Source: Haloterrigena turkmenica DSM 5511
Lineage (GTDB): Archaea; Halobacteriota; Halobacteria; Halobacteriales; Natrialbaceae
DNA: 64,000 nucleotides
Assembly (NCBI RefSeq): GCF_000025325.1
Contig: NC_013743.1
Coordinates: 2,914,001-2,978,000, forward strand
Direction: 5' to 3'
Positions 1 through 8,417 of the stretch are shown here, piece by piece. Numbering within the stretch: position 1 is the first letter of the stretch; each line of letters opens with the position of its first letter. The notes below the pieces were generated by a model. The model ran no database searches and was not told the origin of the DNA. It saw only the letters and a program-made list of their open reading frames with translations. The position numbers were made by a program, and so were the translations under genes.

Positions 1-1
1 G

Positions 2-208
2 CTGATCGTCGACCGAACCGATGACCGACCCGAGCCGATCAACAAACAGGAGGGTACCACGCTGGACGCCGATCCCCAGCGGCGTCGCATCGACGTCACC
101 GATCTCCACGCCGCCGGCATCGAGGAGTTCGTCGAATCGAGTGTCGACACCGACGACGTCTCGCTCGAGCACCGCCTCGATCGAACGTACCTCGTCATCG
201 AGGAGTAA
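2..208 (+). CDS. C-terminal fragment of an unidentified protein (5' end outside window)
   Basis: An open frame runs in from the left edge and stops at TAA 206-208, giving 68 residues. Its codons are GC-rich at the third position and its composition is acidic (many Asp and Glu, ending LVIEE), as expected for a haloarchaeal coding tail. No family is recognised. A perfect 11-bp hairpin begins 33 nt after the stop and may end the transcript. Only the tail is visible, so the function is unknown. Confidence 0.55.
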   Translation: MIVDRTDDRPEPINKQEGTTLDADPQRRRIDVTDLHAAGIEEFVESSVDTDDVSLEHRLDRTYLVIEE

Positions 209-593
209 CGTCGGTAGCTGAATTCGCACACGCACACGCTCCGTCGGCGTCCCTGTCAGACGCCGACGGTTCCCCTGTCACGCGCTCCGCCGGAACGCCT
301 GTCACGTTTCGGCGGAACCCGTCACACGCTACGAGAACTCGAGATTGGGATTGCGATCGGGATTGGGGCCGATAGACTAACGGGGCCGGATTCGGGACCC
401 ACGCGGCGAGGGTCTCGGGACGCGCGTCCGGCTCGCCGACGAACAGTTCCATATCCGGTCGGTTTTTCGCCGCATCAATACCGGCATCAATCGCGTCCGT
501 CTCGGCCGCCTCGAGACGAACTGCCGCCGCGACCGGTCGGCCGGCTGATCGGTCCCCCGTACCGTTTTTGTCCGGATCGTGGGAGAAGGTCGC
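209..593. other. Intergenic region with two hairpins sharing a CCTGTCA loop
   Basis: No gene is seen in these 385 bp. The first hairpin has a perfect 11-bp stem, 241-251 pairing with 259-269. The second has 286-296 pairing with about 305-316, with one G-T wobble. Both loops read CCTGTCA, and a third CCTGTCA lies between them at 274-280. The rest, up to the amidohydrolase start, shows no clear feature apart from a T-rich run near 563-569. Confidence 0.6.
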
Positions 594-1610
594 ATGACTC
601 GAGCGCGAGCGAGCGGACAGGAGCGATCGACGACGAGCGCGTCCCGGCGGTGCGTGCTCTCGAGGGCGGGCGCCGGACTCCTCGGCGCCGCCGGCGCGGG
701 GACGAGTGCGACGGCCGGGACGGAGCCGAGCGTGCAATCGAGCCAGGAGGGAGCCGTCACCGACCAGCCGCTGTTCGACGCGCACACCCACCTGATCCCC
801 GCGGAGACCCTCGACAGGGAGCCCCTGCACGCGGACGACCTGGTGTCGTGGATGGACGCGGTCGGGATCGACCGCGCGGTCGTGCTGGCGCTCGATTCGC
901 CCGAGAGCTATCCGGTTCAGGCGCCGAGCTGGTGGATCCTCGAGCAGGTCGCCGCCTACCCCGACCGGCTCGTCCCCTTCTGTACGGTCGATCCGCGGAC
1001 GCTGGTCTACGAGGAGGACTTCTCGGCCGTCACGAACCTGCTCGAGCGCTACGTCGAGCGGGGCGCGCGGGGCTTCGGCGAACTGAAGGCCGGGTTGCCG
1101 GTCGACGACGCCCGACACGAGCGGCTGTACGAACTGTGTGCCGACCACGGACTTCCGGTGGTCCTCCACCTCGACGACAAGGCGATGCTCGACGCGGTCG
1201 GCCTGCCGCGCTTCGAGGACGTGCTGGCGTCGTTCCCCGACGTCGATTTCGTCGGCCACGCCCACGGTTGGTGGGCCCACATCTCCGCGGACGTCGTGGA
1301 GTCGGACATGGGTCGGTATCCGGACCGGCCGGTCGAACCCGGCGGCCGAGTCCCGGAGCTCCTCGCCAGGTACGACAACGTTTACGGCGATATTTCGGGC
1401 CTCTCCGGCTGGACCGGGCTGACTCGGGATCCCGAATACGGGCAGGCGTTCCTCGAGACCCATCACGACCAGCTCCTCTTCGGGACGGACTACCTCTACC
1501 CGGGCCACGAGACCGCGCAGCTCGGACTGTTCGATCGGTTCGATCTCCCGGCCGAGGCGTGGGCGAACGTTCGCTACCGGAACCTCGAGGGACTGCTGGA
1601 CGAGGGATGA
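594..1610 (+). CDS. Tat-exported amidohydrolase family (amidohydrolase 2) protein
   Basis: Predicted metal-dependent hydrolase or decarboxylase of the amidohydrolase-2 (ACMSD/PIG-L-unrelated TIM barrel) type, 338 residues from the ATG at 594; a GTG at 579 is the alternative. The N-terminus has a Tat-like signal (SRRCVLS near residues 17-23, then an Ala/Gly-rich stretch), so it is probably exported. Metal-site motifs are visible: DAHTH at 62-66, a later His in VVLHLDD, GHAHGWW, and the GTDYLYP motif near the C-terminus. The substrate is unknown. It stands alone, with the PRC-barrel gene convergent downstream. Export is unusual for this family. Confidence 0.85.
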   Translation: MTRARASGQERSTTSASRRCVLSRAGAGLLGAAGAGTSATAGTEPSVQSSQEGAVTDQPLFDAHTHLIPAETLDREPLHADDLVSWMDAVGIDRAVVLALDSPESYPVQAPSWWILEQVAAYPDRLVPFCTVDPRTLVYEEDFSAVTNLLERYVERGARGFGELKAGLPVDDARHERLYELCADHGLPVVLHLDDKAMLDAVGLPRFEDVLASFPDVDFVGHAHGWWAHISADVVESDMGRYPDRPVEPGGRVPELLARYDNVYGDISGLSGWTGLTRDPEYGQAFLETHHDQLLFGTDYLYPGHETAQLGLFDRFDLPAEAWANVRYRNLEGLLDEG

Positions 1611-1648
1611 ACGCTCGAGCGCCCGGCGATCGTCCGGAAGTCGCTCAC

Positions 1649-1903
1649 TTAGAACCGCTGGAGCCGAACTTCGTTACCGGTAATATCGTCGATGTGGTCC
1701 TCGTCGAGTCGGAACCGCTCCATGCCGTCGGCGACGTCCCGGTCGCGGTGGAGGCGTGACTTGATCGAGTCGCTCATCTCCGCCCCGGGTTCGACGTACG
1801 CGACCCCCGCACCGACCTCGTCGATGACGCCGATCTCCTTGCCGTTCGTGTTGACGACTCGTTTCCCTTCCTCGTCGACGGTGAGGTTAGCGCACATATC
1901 CAT
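1649..1903 (-). CDS. PRC-barrel domain small protein
   Basis: An 84-residue acidic protein fitting a single PRC-barrel beta-domain: short beta-strand pattern with GKEIGVIDEV near residues 21-30, typical of the haloarchaeal standalone PRC-barrel proteins. Such domains bind RNA or protein partners, but the partner here is unknown. Met-1 (1903) and Met-3 (1897) are both possible starts. It is convergent with the upstream amidohydrolase and divergent from the FAH-family gene. Confidence 0.75.
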   Translation of the reverse strand: MDMCANLTVDEEGKRVVNTNGKEIGVIDEVGAGVAYVEPGAEMSDSIKSRLHRDRDVADGMERFRLDEDHIDDITGNEVRLQRF

Positions 1904-2074
1904 CCGTTTCCGAGGGATCGGGGTATACGTCGGCCCTCCATGTGCCTGTGTCCGGGCCTCGAGCGTCGTAGGGTGGTACCACCCCTCGAGTCAGTCCGTG
2001 AATCGCTCGTACGGTTCCGAACGGCGGACGACGGAATCGACACCACTACCCTTCCGGAACCGCGACGAGCGGTA

Positions 2075-2866
2075 ATGAAACTCGCGCGGATCGCGACCGA
2101 CGACGGACCGGTCGCCGGACGGTACGAAGACGGCGTTCTCCACGCCGACGACGGCGCTTACGACGTCGGCGTCGATCCCGATTTCCTGTCGCCCTGTGAC
2201 CCCTCGGCGCTGTACCGCATCGACGGCGACCTCGCGGCCACCGACGACCAGTCGACCCGGGAACGCGTAGACGCATTCGACTTCGTCGCCGAGCCCCCGG
2301 CACCGCTGGTCGGCCACCGGACGCCCGTTCCGGCTCCCGACGTCGCCGACGAACTCGTCGCCGGCAAACTCGTGGCCGTCGGCGAACTCGCGGCCGTCAT
2401 CGACGAGCGCTGTCGGAACGTCTCCGAAGACGAGGTTCCGGACGTCGTCCGCGGATACACGATCCGAAACGACCTCGTCGCGGTCGACTCGAACGGTCAC
2501 ACCGCCCGGGACGCGTTCGACGGCTCTGGCTCGCTTGGCCCGTGGATCGAAACCGCGGTCGACCCGATCGGCGTCGGCATGCGGTTCGACGTCTCCGGCG
2601 AGCGTCGCCGGGAGGCGACCGTCGAATCGCTGCCGTTCGCCCCCGCCGAGATCGTCTCGTCGCTCTCCCGCCGGGTCACCCTCCGTTCCGGCGACGTCGT
2701 CTCGCTCGGCAGCCCCGCGGCTCCCGGATCGGTCGAAGCCGGCGGCGCCGTCGAGACCACCTACGAGGGCGTCGGGACGCTCCGAAACGCGGTCGTCGAC
2801 GCGGACGGCGAGCGCGGACGCGAGCGAGCGAACGAGGGGAAGCGACGCGGCGTCGGGCTCCACTGA
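2075..2866 (+). CDS. Fumarylacetoacetate hydrolase (FAH) family protein, divergent
   Basis: 263 residues starting MKLARIATDDG, which is the usual N-terminus of archaeal FAH-domain proteins. The fold-specific blocks are present: GYTIRNDLVAVD, SLGPWI, RSGDVVSLGSP and the closing YEGVGTLRN. Family members hydrolyse C-C bonds or act as oxaloacetate decarboxylases or isomerases with a bound Mg2+. The usual Glu-x-Glu metal pair appears reduced to a single Glu (VAVGELAAV), so activity may differ. The C-terminus is rich in Arg and Glu. The longer upstream frame from 1940 is judged non-coding because it lacks family similarity. Confidence 0.82.
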   Translation: MKLARIATDDGPVAGRYEDGVLHADDGAYDVGVDPDFLSPCDPSALYRIDGDLAATDDQSTRERVDAFDFVAEPPAPLVGHRTPVPAPDVADELVAGKLVAVGELAAVIDERCRNVSEDEVPDVVRGYTIRNDLVAVDSNGHTARDAFDGSGSLGPWIETAVDPIGVGMRFDVSGERRREATVESLPFAPAEIVSSLSRRVTLRSGDVVSLGSPAAPGSVEAGGAVETTYEGVGTLRNAVVDADGERGRERANEGKRRGVGLH

Positions 2867-3106
2867 GGCGTTGGCTCGACGGCGGGGCCGACCGCGTTCG
2901 ATAACGGAGGTGTCGGAAGCGTCGAAAGGGACCGGCATCGAGTGACTGCCGCCGCGACCGCCGACCGTTTCGGTTGTCGGTCGTGTAACGACGGCGTCAG
3001 ACCGGCATTCCCTTTTTTGCTCCCCGAGCCCGTCTCTCCGGTAGCGAAGCGACGGTTCGAACCGGCGGAGACTCGCCGCTCGTTCGAGCCCCTTCAGTAC
3101 ATCAGT

Positions 3107-4432
3107 ATGGATTCGCCTGAAGACTCACTGACGCCGGACGGCGGCCGCCCGCGCTCGAGTCCTCCGAACCAGCGAGATCCGTTCGCCGAGGGGATCGACC
3201 GCCGACGGCTCATGCGGTCGTCGGCCGCCGCCGGTGCCGGTGCGACCGCCGCACTGGCCGGCTGTGTCGGCGGGAGCGACGGCGATGACCAGCGCGCCCC
3301 CACGGTCTACGCGTTCAACAACGGCGACCGAACGGTCACCGTCATCGACGCCGAGACCGACGAGGCGCTCGAGACCGCACACGTCGACACCACCGCGTCG
3401 TTCCCGGCCAACCAGTACGGGACCGGCGCGGATTCGACGTACGATACCCTCTGGCTCAATGTCAACGGCGGTGTGAAAGCCCTCGACGCCCACACGCTCG
3501 AGGCGGTCGCCCGCGTCGAGACCGGGTTCGAGCCGAGCTATCCGAATCTGACGCCGAACGAGGAGCACCTGCTGGTGGCCGCGGGCGGAACGACGACGCT
3601 CGATCCCGATCCCGACGACCCCGATGACCACGTGATCGTTCGGATCGACGCCGACCGCGACAGCGATACCTTCGGCGAGGTGACCGGCGAGATCCGGACC
3701 GGCCACACCGGCCCGTGTGACGTGACGCTCGAGCCGTCGGGCGAGTACGCGTACGTCCCCGAGATCGCCGACGAGACGCTCAGGGTCGTCGGCGTCGAGC
3801 CGTTCGAGACCGCGGCCGAGATCGACGTCGGCGATCCCGTCGGTGACGGGAACGTCCTGTCGTTCATGGCCACGGCCTCGTTCGCCGGCGACCTGCTGCT
3901 GGTCGAAAACGGCGAGGGGACGCTCGGCCCCGACCCGGCGGTGCCGCGAGAGGGATCCGAGAGCATTTGGGACATCTCGACGCCGGACGATCCCGCGGAA
4001 CTCGAGCGGATCACGCGGGACGACGGCCTCCCGGCGGCGCCGATCACCAGCGAGATCGATCCGGACGGCGAGGCGGGCTATCTCTTTACACCCGAAGCGG
4101 ACAGCGTGACCGTCCTCGCCCTCGAGGACGGGACGATCGACGGGGAGCTCGACGTCGGCGGGAGCGCAATCTCGGGCGCCTGGGGTCCGCGCCGAGAGAA
4201 GCTGTACGTTCCCGTTCAGACGGCCAACCACGTCGCCGTCATCGACCGCGCCGAGCGTGACGTCGTCGCGACGGTCGACACCGGCGAATCACCGACCGGA
4301 GCCGTCGGCGGCACGGTTCGGCCGGAGACGAGTACGAGCCGTCGACTGCGGGGCTCGCTCGCCGCGCTCGGCCTCGAGTTCGGCGAGCGGGAGGCGACGT
4401 ACTGCCCGGACGATAACTGTTACTGCGGCTGA
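3107..4432 (+). CDS. Tat lipoprotein with YVTN/YncE-like beta-propeller
   Basis: 441 residues. The start at 3107 places a Tat motif (RRRLMRS at 32-38) and a lipobox LAGC with Cys-53 correctly, so the protein is likely lipid-anchored outside the membrane. The body is a seven-bladed-propeller type repeat: recurring units such as VYAFNNGDRTVTVIDAETDE, YVPEIADETLRVVGVE and LYVPVQTANHVAVIDRAE. These resemble YVTN/YncE or 40-residue repeat proteins that bind metals, cofactors or surface ligands. The tail carries a Cys-rich end (YCPDDNCYCG). No enzymatic partner is adjacent. The frame could extend to 2942, but that part has no signal-like order. Confidence 0.85.
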   Translation: MDSPEDSLTPDGGRPRSSPPNQRDPFAEGIDRRRLMRSSAAAGAGATAALAGCVGGSDGDDQRAPTVYAFNNGDRTVTVIDAETDEALETAHVDTTASFPANQYGTGADSTYDTLWLNVNGGVKALDAHTLEAVARVETGFEPSYPNLTPNEEHLLVAAGGTTTLDPDPDDPDDHVIVRIDADRDSDTFGEVTGEIRTGHTGPCDVTLEPSGEYAYVPEIADETLRVVGVEPFETAAEIDVGDPVGDGNVLSFMATASFAGDLLLVENGEGTLGPDPAVPREGSESIWDISTPDDPAELERITRDDGLPAAPITSEIDPDGEAGYLFTPEADSVTVLALEDGTIDGELDVGGSAISGAWGPRREKLYVPVQTANHVAVIDRAERDVVATVDTGESPTGAVGGTVRPETSTSRRLRGSLAALGLEFGEREATYCPDDNCYCG

Positions 4433-4485
4433 CGTCCGACCGCCGAGGAGAAAGGCACTTCTGCCGGCGTCCCCTGCGCTCGGAC

Positions 4486-4998
4486 GTGAGTGCCGACGTC
4501 ACGCGACGCGTCGAGGTCTACCCCGACCGCGAGGTCGTCGTCGAGTTCGATCCGGAGCTTACCTTCGAGTGCGTCGAGGACTGCACCTGGTGTTGTCACC
4601 ACGGCGTGCTCCTCTACGACAAGGATCTCCTCGAGTTGGCCCAGCGGGCCAACCTCGCCGAGACGACGACGGACTTCCGCGGCGAGAAGTTCGTCACTCG
4701 CGAGGAGAAGGGTCGGGACGACCACGTCGACGACGACGGCTGCGCCTGCGCCTTCCTCCGGGACGACGGCCTCTGTACCCTCCACTTGGAGGAGGACTGG
4801 AAACCAACTCGGTGTTCGGTCTTCCCGCTGGCCGTCTTCCTCGAGGACGGCGACCTCCACGTCGACATCCGCGACTCGGCCCACGAGCACTGCGAGGGGC
4901 TGAACGTCAGCGAGCGGAAGGTCATCGAGAACCTCGAGGCGTTCCTTCCGGAACTGCTGTGGGAACTCGAGAACCCGGATTCGGATCGAGAACTGTAG
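4486..4998 (+). CDS. YkgJ-family cysteine cluster protein
   Basis: 170 residues from a GTG start. It carries the YkgJ/CxxCxxCC cluster (CVEDCTWCCHHG near 27-38), a central CACAFL...LCTLH block, then WKPTRCSVFPL and HEHCEG. In this family the cysteines are predicted to coordinate zinc or an iron-sulphur cluster, and the biochemical role is unknown. The GTG start lies 51 nt after the propeller lipoprotein stop. The ATG-less short N-terminus matches the beginning of the conserved domain. Confidence 0.87.
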   Translation: MSADVTRRVEVYPDREVVVEFDPELTFECVEDCTWCCHHGVLLYDKDLLELAQRANLAETTTDFRGEKFVTREEKGRDDHVDDDGCACAFLRDDGLCTLHLEEDWKPTRCSVFPLAVFLEDGDLHVDIRDSAHEHCEGLNVSERKVIENLEAFLPELLWELENPDSDREL

Positions 4999-5092
4999 CC
5001 CGCCGGTCGCCGAGCACGACTGTCGAACAGAGCGTATGTCGACTGCGCGTACTGTCAGTATCGAGCCAGGTGTTACCACGGCTCTCCAATCC

Positions 5093-5098
5093 TTTAAA
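5093..5098 (+). promoter_or_regulatory. TATA box of the eIF1A gene
   Basis: TTTAAA at 5093-5098 is centred about 27 nt upstream of the GTG at 5122, the distance expected for an archaeal TATA box driving a leaderless mRNA. Confidence 0.6.
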
Positions 5099-5121
5099 TG
5101 TCTCCCGCACGTAGTAGGGTT

Positions 5122-5406
5122 GTGACAGAAGAATCCGGGCGCCGGAACCTCCGTATGCCCAACAACGATGAAGTATTCGCCGTCGTGACTGAACATCTCG
5201 GTGGCAACCACGTGCAACTGCGCTGTGCCGACGGCGAGGAGCGCCTCGGCCGCATCCCCGGTCGGATGAAGTACCGCACGTGGATCGAACAAGACGACAT
5301 CGTCGTCGCCGAACCCTGGGACTGGCAGGACGAGAAGGCGACGATCGAATGGCGCTACACCAGCCAAGACGCAGATCAACTGCGTCGCGAAGGCCACATC
5401 GATTGA
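5122..5406 (+). CDS. eif1a: Translation initiation factor aIF1A (eIF-1A)
   Basis: 94 residues from GTG 5122 ([13 protein letters not shown]). The S1/OB-fold core is unmistakable: [39 protein letters not shown] and the C-terminal QLRREGHID. It binds the 30S A site during start-codon selection. The frame is open back to an ATG at 5098, but that ATG lies within the TATA region, so the GTG start is preferred. It is the last strongly conserved gene before the lower-GC patch that follows. Confidence 0.96.
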   Translation: MTEESGRRNLRMPNNDEVFAVVTEHLGGNHVQLRCADGEERLGRIPGRMKYRTWIEQDDIVVAEPWDWQDEKATIEWRYTSQDADQLRREGHID

Positions 5407-5602
5407 ACCTCGGTAACTCGAACTGACCGCATTTCTCGCCGACTGACATCGTCCTCGAGCGACGGCGTTCGCGTCGAGTACCTGTTACGGATAATAGTGA
5501 ACAACTCCTCCTCTCCATTTGATAGATTCGTGACCACTATATGAGATGCCATTGTCGCTGTTGAGTCGGTACTACTGACGGTGCGACTCACGCCGTGAAC
5601 CT

Positions 5603-6124
5603 ATGAGTGTGGCTCTCGGAGAAGCAGGTATGGTGGAACTGGATAACGTGGATAGAGGTATCCTGCATGAACTCCAGCTCGATGCGCGGAATCGGACGGC
5701 TCAAGAGATCGCCGATAAAGTCGATGTGTCTGCCAGTACTGTACGGAATCGAATCGCGGAACTCGAAGCAGACGGGATTATCGAAGGCTATCACCCGAAA
5801 CTCGACTACGAGAGGGCGAGTCTCCCACTCCAGGTCCTATTCGTCTGTTCAGCACCGCCGACGGAACGGTCAGAGATAGTCGAACAAATACTCGACATCC
5901 GTGGGGTTGTGGACGTTCGGGAAACATTGACCGGCCGTCGTAACCTGTACGTCGAGGCCGTCGGGACCGGTACCGCTGATACCGTCCGTATTACCGACGC
6001 AATGCACAACCTCGGCCTCTCGATCGAGAGTTCAGAAATCCTGCGCCAACGCCGGGTGCAGCCGTTCAACCATTTCTTCTTTACCGATCCGTACAGTGGG
6101 AAGGATAACGATCAGGATGAGTGA
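5603..6124 (+). CDS. Lrp/AsnC family transcriptional regulator
   Basis: 173 residues. An AsnC-type helix-turn-helix occupies about residues 12-70 (LDNVDRGILHELQLDARN, then ASTVRNRIAELEADGII), followed by an effector-binding RAM-like segment with a GRRNLYVEA strand. A second in-frame Met (residue 10) could be the start, since the HTH begins directly after it. Codon use has more A/T than surrounding genes. Its target is unknown; the stop codon sits in a 6-bp hairpin (6123-6139). Confidence 0.88.
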   Translation: MSVALGEAGMVELDNVDRGILHELQLDARNRTAQEIADKVDVSASTVRNRIAELEADGIIEGYHPKLDYERASLPLQVLFVCSAPPTERSEIVEQILDIRGVVDVRETLTGRRNLYVEAVGTGTADTVRITDAMHNLGLSIESSEILRQRRVQPFNHFFFTDPYSGKDNDQDE

Positions 6125-6139
6125 CCACTTATCGTGGTC
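6123..6139 (+). terminator. Hairpin at the end of the AsnC gene
   Basis: GACCAC (6123-6128) pairs perfectly with GTGGTC (6134-6139) across a TTATC loop, overlapping the TGA stop. There is no T tract after it, so a terminator role is only tentative. Confidence 0.3.
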
Positions 6140-6299
6140 GCCCAGGGGGTGTGAAATCCACAATTACACTGGCTGTAGTTGGGGGAGCCACACCGGACGC
6201 TGTGGCAACCGCAAATGACAGGGCGAGAATCACGGGATATCGCATAGATTATATATTTGTCAGGCAACACTTATCCCTGCCACTGCACTCTAGGTAGAC

Positions 6300-6665
6300 A
6301 TGGCAAATCGAGTCTCGGAAACAGACGTGTCGGAGTTCGACGCGGGCGGCGATCAGCAAGACAAGCTCTTTGACGTACTGTCCAATCAACGCCGCCGAGT
6401 TCTGCTCTACTCACTACAGGCCAGTCAAATGCCAGTTTCCGTTGGGGAATTGGCAACGAAACTCGCAACGTGGGAAGCCCAACAACCACTCTCTGACCGC
6501 TCAGGTGACGATCGAACTACTATCGAAATATCTCTTGTTCACAATCACCTTCCGAAGATGGCCGAAGCAGCACTCATCAAATACGACGATACGGAACGAA
6601 GCGTTGCACTTGCGAATCAGACTGACGAGTTGTGGGCACATCTTCAGACGATGAGGAGCAGCTAA
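6300..6665 (+). CDS. Haloarchaeal winged-helix protein (DUF7344-like)
   Basis: 121 residues. The segment KLFDVLSNQRRRVLLYSL near residues 22-38 is the hallmark of haloarchaeal winged-helix proteins of the DUF7344 kind, followed by a predicted recognition helix (VHNHLPKMAEAALIKYD) and a wing. It probably binds DNA; ligand and targets are unknown. A TATA-like ATTATATATT at about 6247-6257 lies upstream. It is followed after 6 nt by the small zinc-ribbon gene, so the two may be co-transcribed. Confidence 0.78.
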   Translation: MANRVSETDVSEFDAGGDQQDKLFDVLSNQRRRVLLYSLQASQMPVSVGELATKLATWEAQQPLSDRSGDDRTTIEISLVHNHLPKMAEAALIKYDDTERSVALANQTDELWAHLQTMRSS

Positions 6666-6671
6666 CGCTGG

Positions 6672-6911
6672 ATGCGATCAACTATGAACTCCATCGCCAA
6701 GTGGGCAGTGTCTGTTCGGAGGAAGTTCCAGCGACTCGAGGACGAAGGGGAACCGATAGACGATCCAGTGACAACGCAGCAATACGTTTCACGGTCGTCG
6801 TTGTTTCACTGCCCAGACTGTGAAACGGTCTACATCGCTATTGACAAAGGCAGTTGTTCGACCTGCGAGACAACCGTCAATCGAGTTCCAGCGCTGGCCG
6901 AGGCAGAATAG
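6672..6911 (+). CDS. Small zinc-ribbon-like protein
   Basis: 79 residues with two Cys pairs (FHCPDCETV and SCSTCETTV) separated by about 14 residues, forming a small zinc ribbon. The N-terminal half is basic and helical. A start at Met-5 (6684) is equally possible. It directly follows the winged-helix gene, suggesting a joint regulatory role. The family is not recognised beyond small haloarchaeal zinc-finger proteins. Confidence 0.6.
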   Translation: MRSTMNSIAKWAVSVRRKFQRLEDEGEPIDDPVTTQQYVSRSSLFHCPDCETVYIAIDKGSCSTCETTVNRVPALAEAE

Positions 6912-7160
6912 CGCTGTCCTGAACGGTACATCCACTCCCTCTACTGAACGCGGATTTTGAACCCTAACTGGGGTAATAAACCGTATCACCGACTACTGAG
7001 AGGAACCCACTCTCAGCTCTACTGATATGGATCTCGAGTCGGCGCTGGCCGATTCCGTATCGGTCGCGCTACCGAACGCACGGAGCGACGGCTCAGCACG
7101 TAACTCACGAAAAATCACAGCAACAGTCAGCGTCGCCCGCTGGCGACGAAGCCGTCGCGA

Positions 7161-7358
7161 TCAGTTGTTGCGGACGACGTTCGTCGCGCGGGGGCCCTTG
7201 GGGGCCTGTTCGATGTCGAATTCGATCTCCTCGCCTTCCTCCAGGTCCGGGCCGCCGACGTCTTCCATGTGGAAGAAAACGTCCTCGTCCGCGTCCTCAG
7301 TCGAGATGAAACCGTAGCCGCCTGTGTCGTTGAAGAAATCAACGTTACCGTTTGCCAT
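7161..7358 (-). CDS. cspA: Cold-shock protein (CspA family)
   Basis: 65 residues or fewer, starting MANGNVDFFND. The cold-shock OB fold is clear: GGYGFIS (RNP1-like), DVFFHMEDVGG (RNP2-like) and the KGPRATNVVRN end. It binds single-stranded nucleic acid as an RNA chaperone. A TTG three codons upstream (7367) is less likely as start. A CCTTAT TATA-like element lies about 30 nt upstream on the minus strand. Haloarchaea usually carry several copies. Confidence 0.95.
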   Translation of the reverse strand: MANGNVDFFNDTGGYGFISTEDADEDVFFHMEDVGGPDLEEGEEIEFDIEQAPKGPRATNVVRNN

Positions 7359-7448
7359 TACAAACAAATGTAGGGCCGATCCCCGGATAAGGGTTCCGAG
7401 AGTCGTGATACCACGACCGCCGTGACACTCATGGCACGCCGCTCTCGA

Positions 7449-8111
7449 TCAGTTGATCGTGACCTCGAGTTCCAGGATTCCGAGGTGGGGCGGCGCGCCG
7501 CCGCCGGTCTGGCGCAACTCGGTGGCGCTCGAGCCGATGTAGTCGTAGAACTCCGAGGGGTTCTGGGGGATCACCGGCGTGCCGTCGTCGCGTTTGAGGT
7601 AGGCGGGGGCGTCCGTGCCCTCGATCCGGGCGACGCGTTCGTCCCAGTCGCTGCCCGAGTAACAGAAGACGCCGAAGGAGAACCGCCCCGCGGCCAGCGC
7701 GTCGTGTTTCGTCTGAAAGTGCGTCGCCTCCTCGGTCTTGTACTCCTCGTCGCTGACCCAAGCCAGGGCCGACACGCCCTCGGTCCGGAGCAGGTAGAGG
7801 TCCCAGCCGAGTTGGGCGTCGAAGACGGCCCACGCGTTTCGCGGCCCGACCGTGTCCACCTCGAGGCTAAAGGCCGGCCGGCCTCGCGAGGGCTCGTGGA
7901 CGAACGTCGCGTCGTAGCCGGGGACGCGGATCCCCCGGTCGTGGTAGACGATCCCGTCGACGGGGATCTCTACGTCCAGATTGGCGATGATCTCCCGGAC
8001 CGAGAACGCCCCCTCGTTCTCGAGGTGGTCGACGAACGTGGGGAACCGAGAGACGTCGTCCCACGGCCGGTCGTCGGGGTCGGGGCTCGAGTCGGGGCCC
8101 GGCTGACTCAT
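7449..8111 (-). CDS. Conserved haloarchaeal hypothetical protein
   Basis: 220 residues from MSQPGPDSSPD. An acidic Pro/Asp-rich N-terminus is followed by a compact alpha/beta region (VDHLENEGAFSVREIIANL, AWAVFDAQLGWDLYLLRTEG, FGVFCYSGSDWDERVARIEG). No catalytic motif, signal or membrane segment is seen, and no family name can be assigned. Codon use is typical of the neighbouring core genes. It lies between the cold-shock gene and the decayed transposon, whose left hairpin starts about 160 nt upstream of this start. Confidence 0.75.
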   Translation of the reverse strand: MSQPGPDSSPDPDDRPWDDVSRFPTFVDHLENEGAFSVREIIANLDVEIPVDGIVYHDRGIRVPGYDATFVHEPSRGRPAFSLEVDTVGPRNAWAVFDAQLGWDLYLLRTEGVSALAWVSDEEYKTEEATHFQTKHDALAAGRFSFGVFCYSGSDWDERVARIEGTDAPAYLKRDDGTPVIPQNPSEFYDYIGSSATELRQTGGGAPPHLGILELEVTIN

Positions 8112-8417
8112 CGGCGACCTCCGGCGGCGGGCCGGCACCCGCCTGGTGTTCCGGGTCGGTCGTCGCTGCGGTGCCGAACGGCTGCGGCGGTCGGGCGTCG
8201 GCCCCGACGGCTCGTGTCGACGCTGTCGGACATACGCGTACGGTGGGCCTCGGCGCGGATTAGCGTTGTGTTAAGGGTGCCAAGCCCCCGTCCTCAAGGA
8301 TCAAACGGAGCGTAGCGGAGTGAGCGAGTAGGGCGGGGATACGGCACCCGCACGAATTATAAGCATCCTGACCACCAAAATTTAACATACCTCATAGAAA
8401 AACCAGCAGACACGCGT
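8112..8417. other. Intergenic region upstream of tnpB remnant
   Basis: 306 bp without a gene. It holds the nested hairpin at 8275-8349, then an A/T-rich stretch (about 8355-8400) with TTATAAG near 8357 that could be the promoter of the tnpB frame starting at 8418. Confidence 0.6.
8275..8349 (+). repeat. Left nested hairpin, related to the tnpB 3'-end structure
   Basis: Outer stem GGGTGCC (8275-8281) pairs with GGCACCC (8343-8349). An inner stem CCCCGTCCT (8286-8294) pairs with AGGGCGGGG (8330-8338) with one G-U wobble. The core CCTCAAGGA...GAGTAGG is shared with the right hairpin at 9652-9695. Confidence 0.7.

Noticed and set aside
195-1508. 437-codon minus-strand frame opposite the first amidohydrolase
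   Set aside because: Shadow; the plus-strand gene has the metal-site motifs and a Tat signal.
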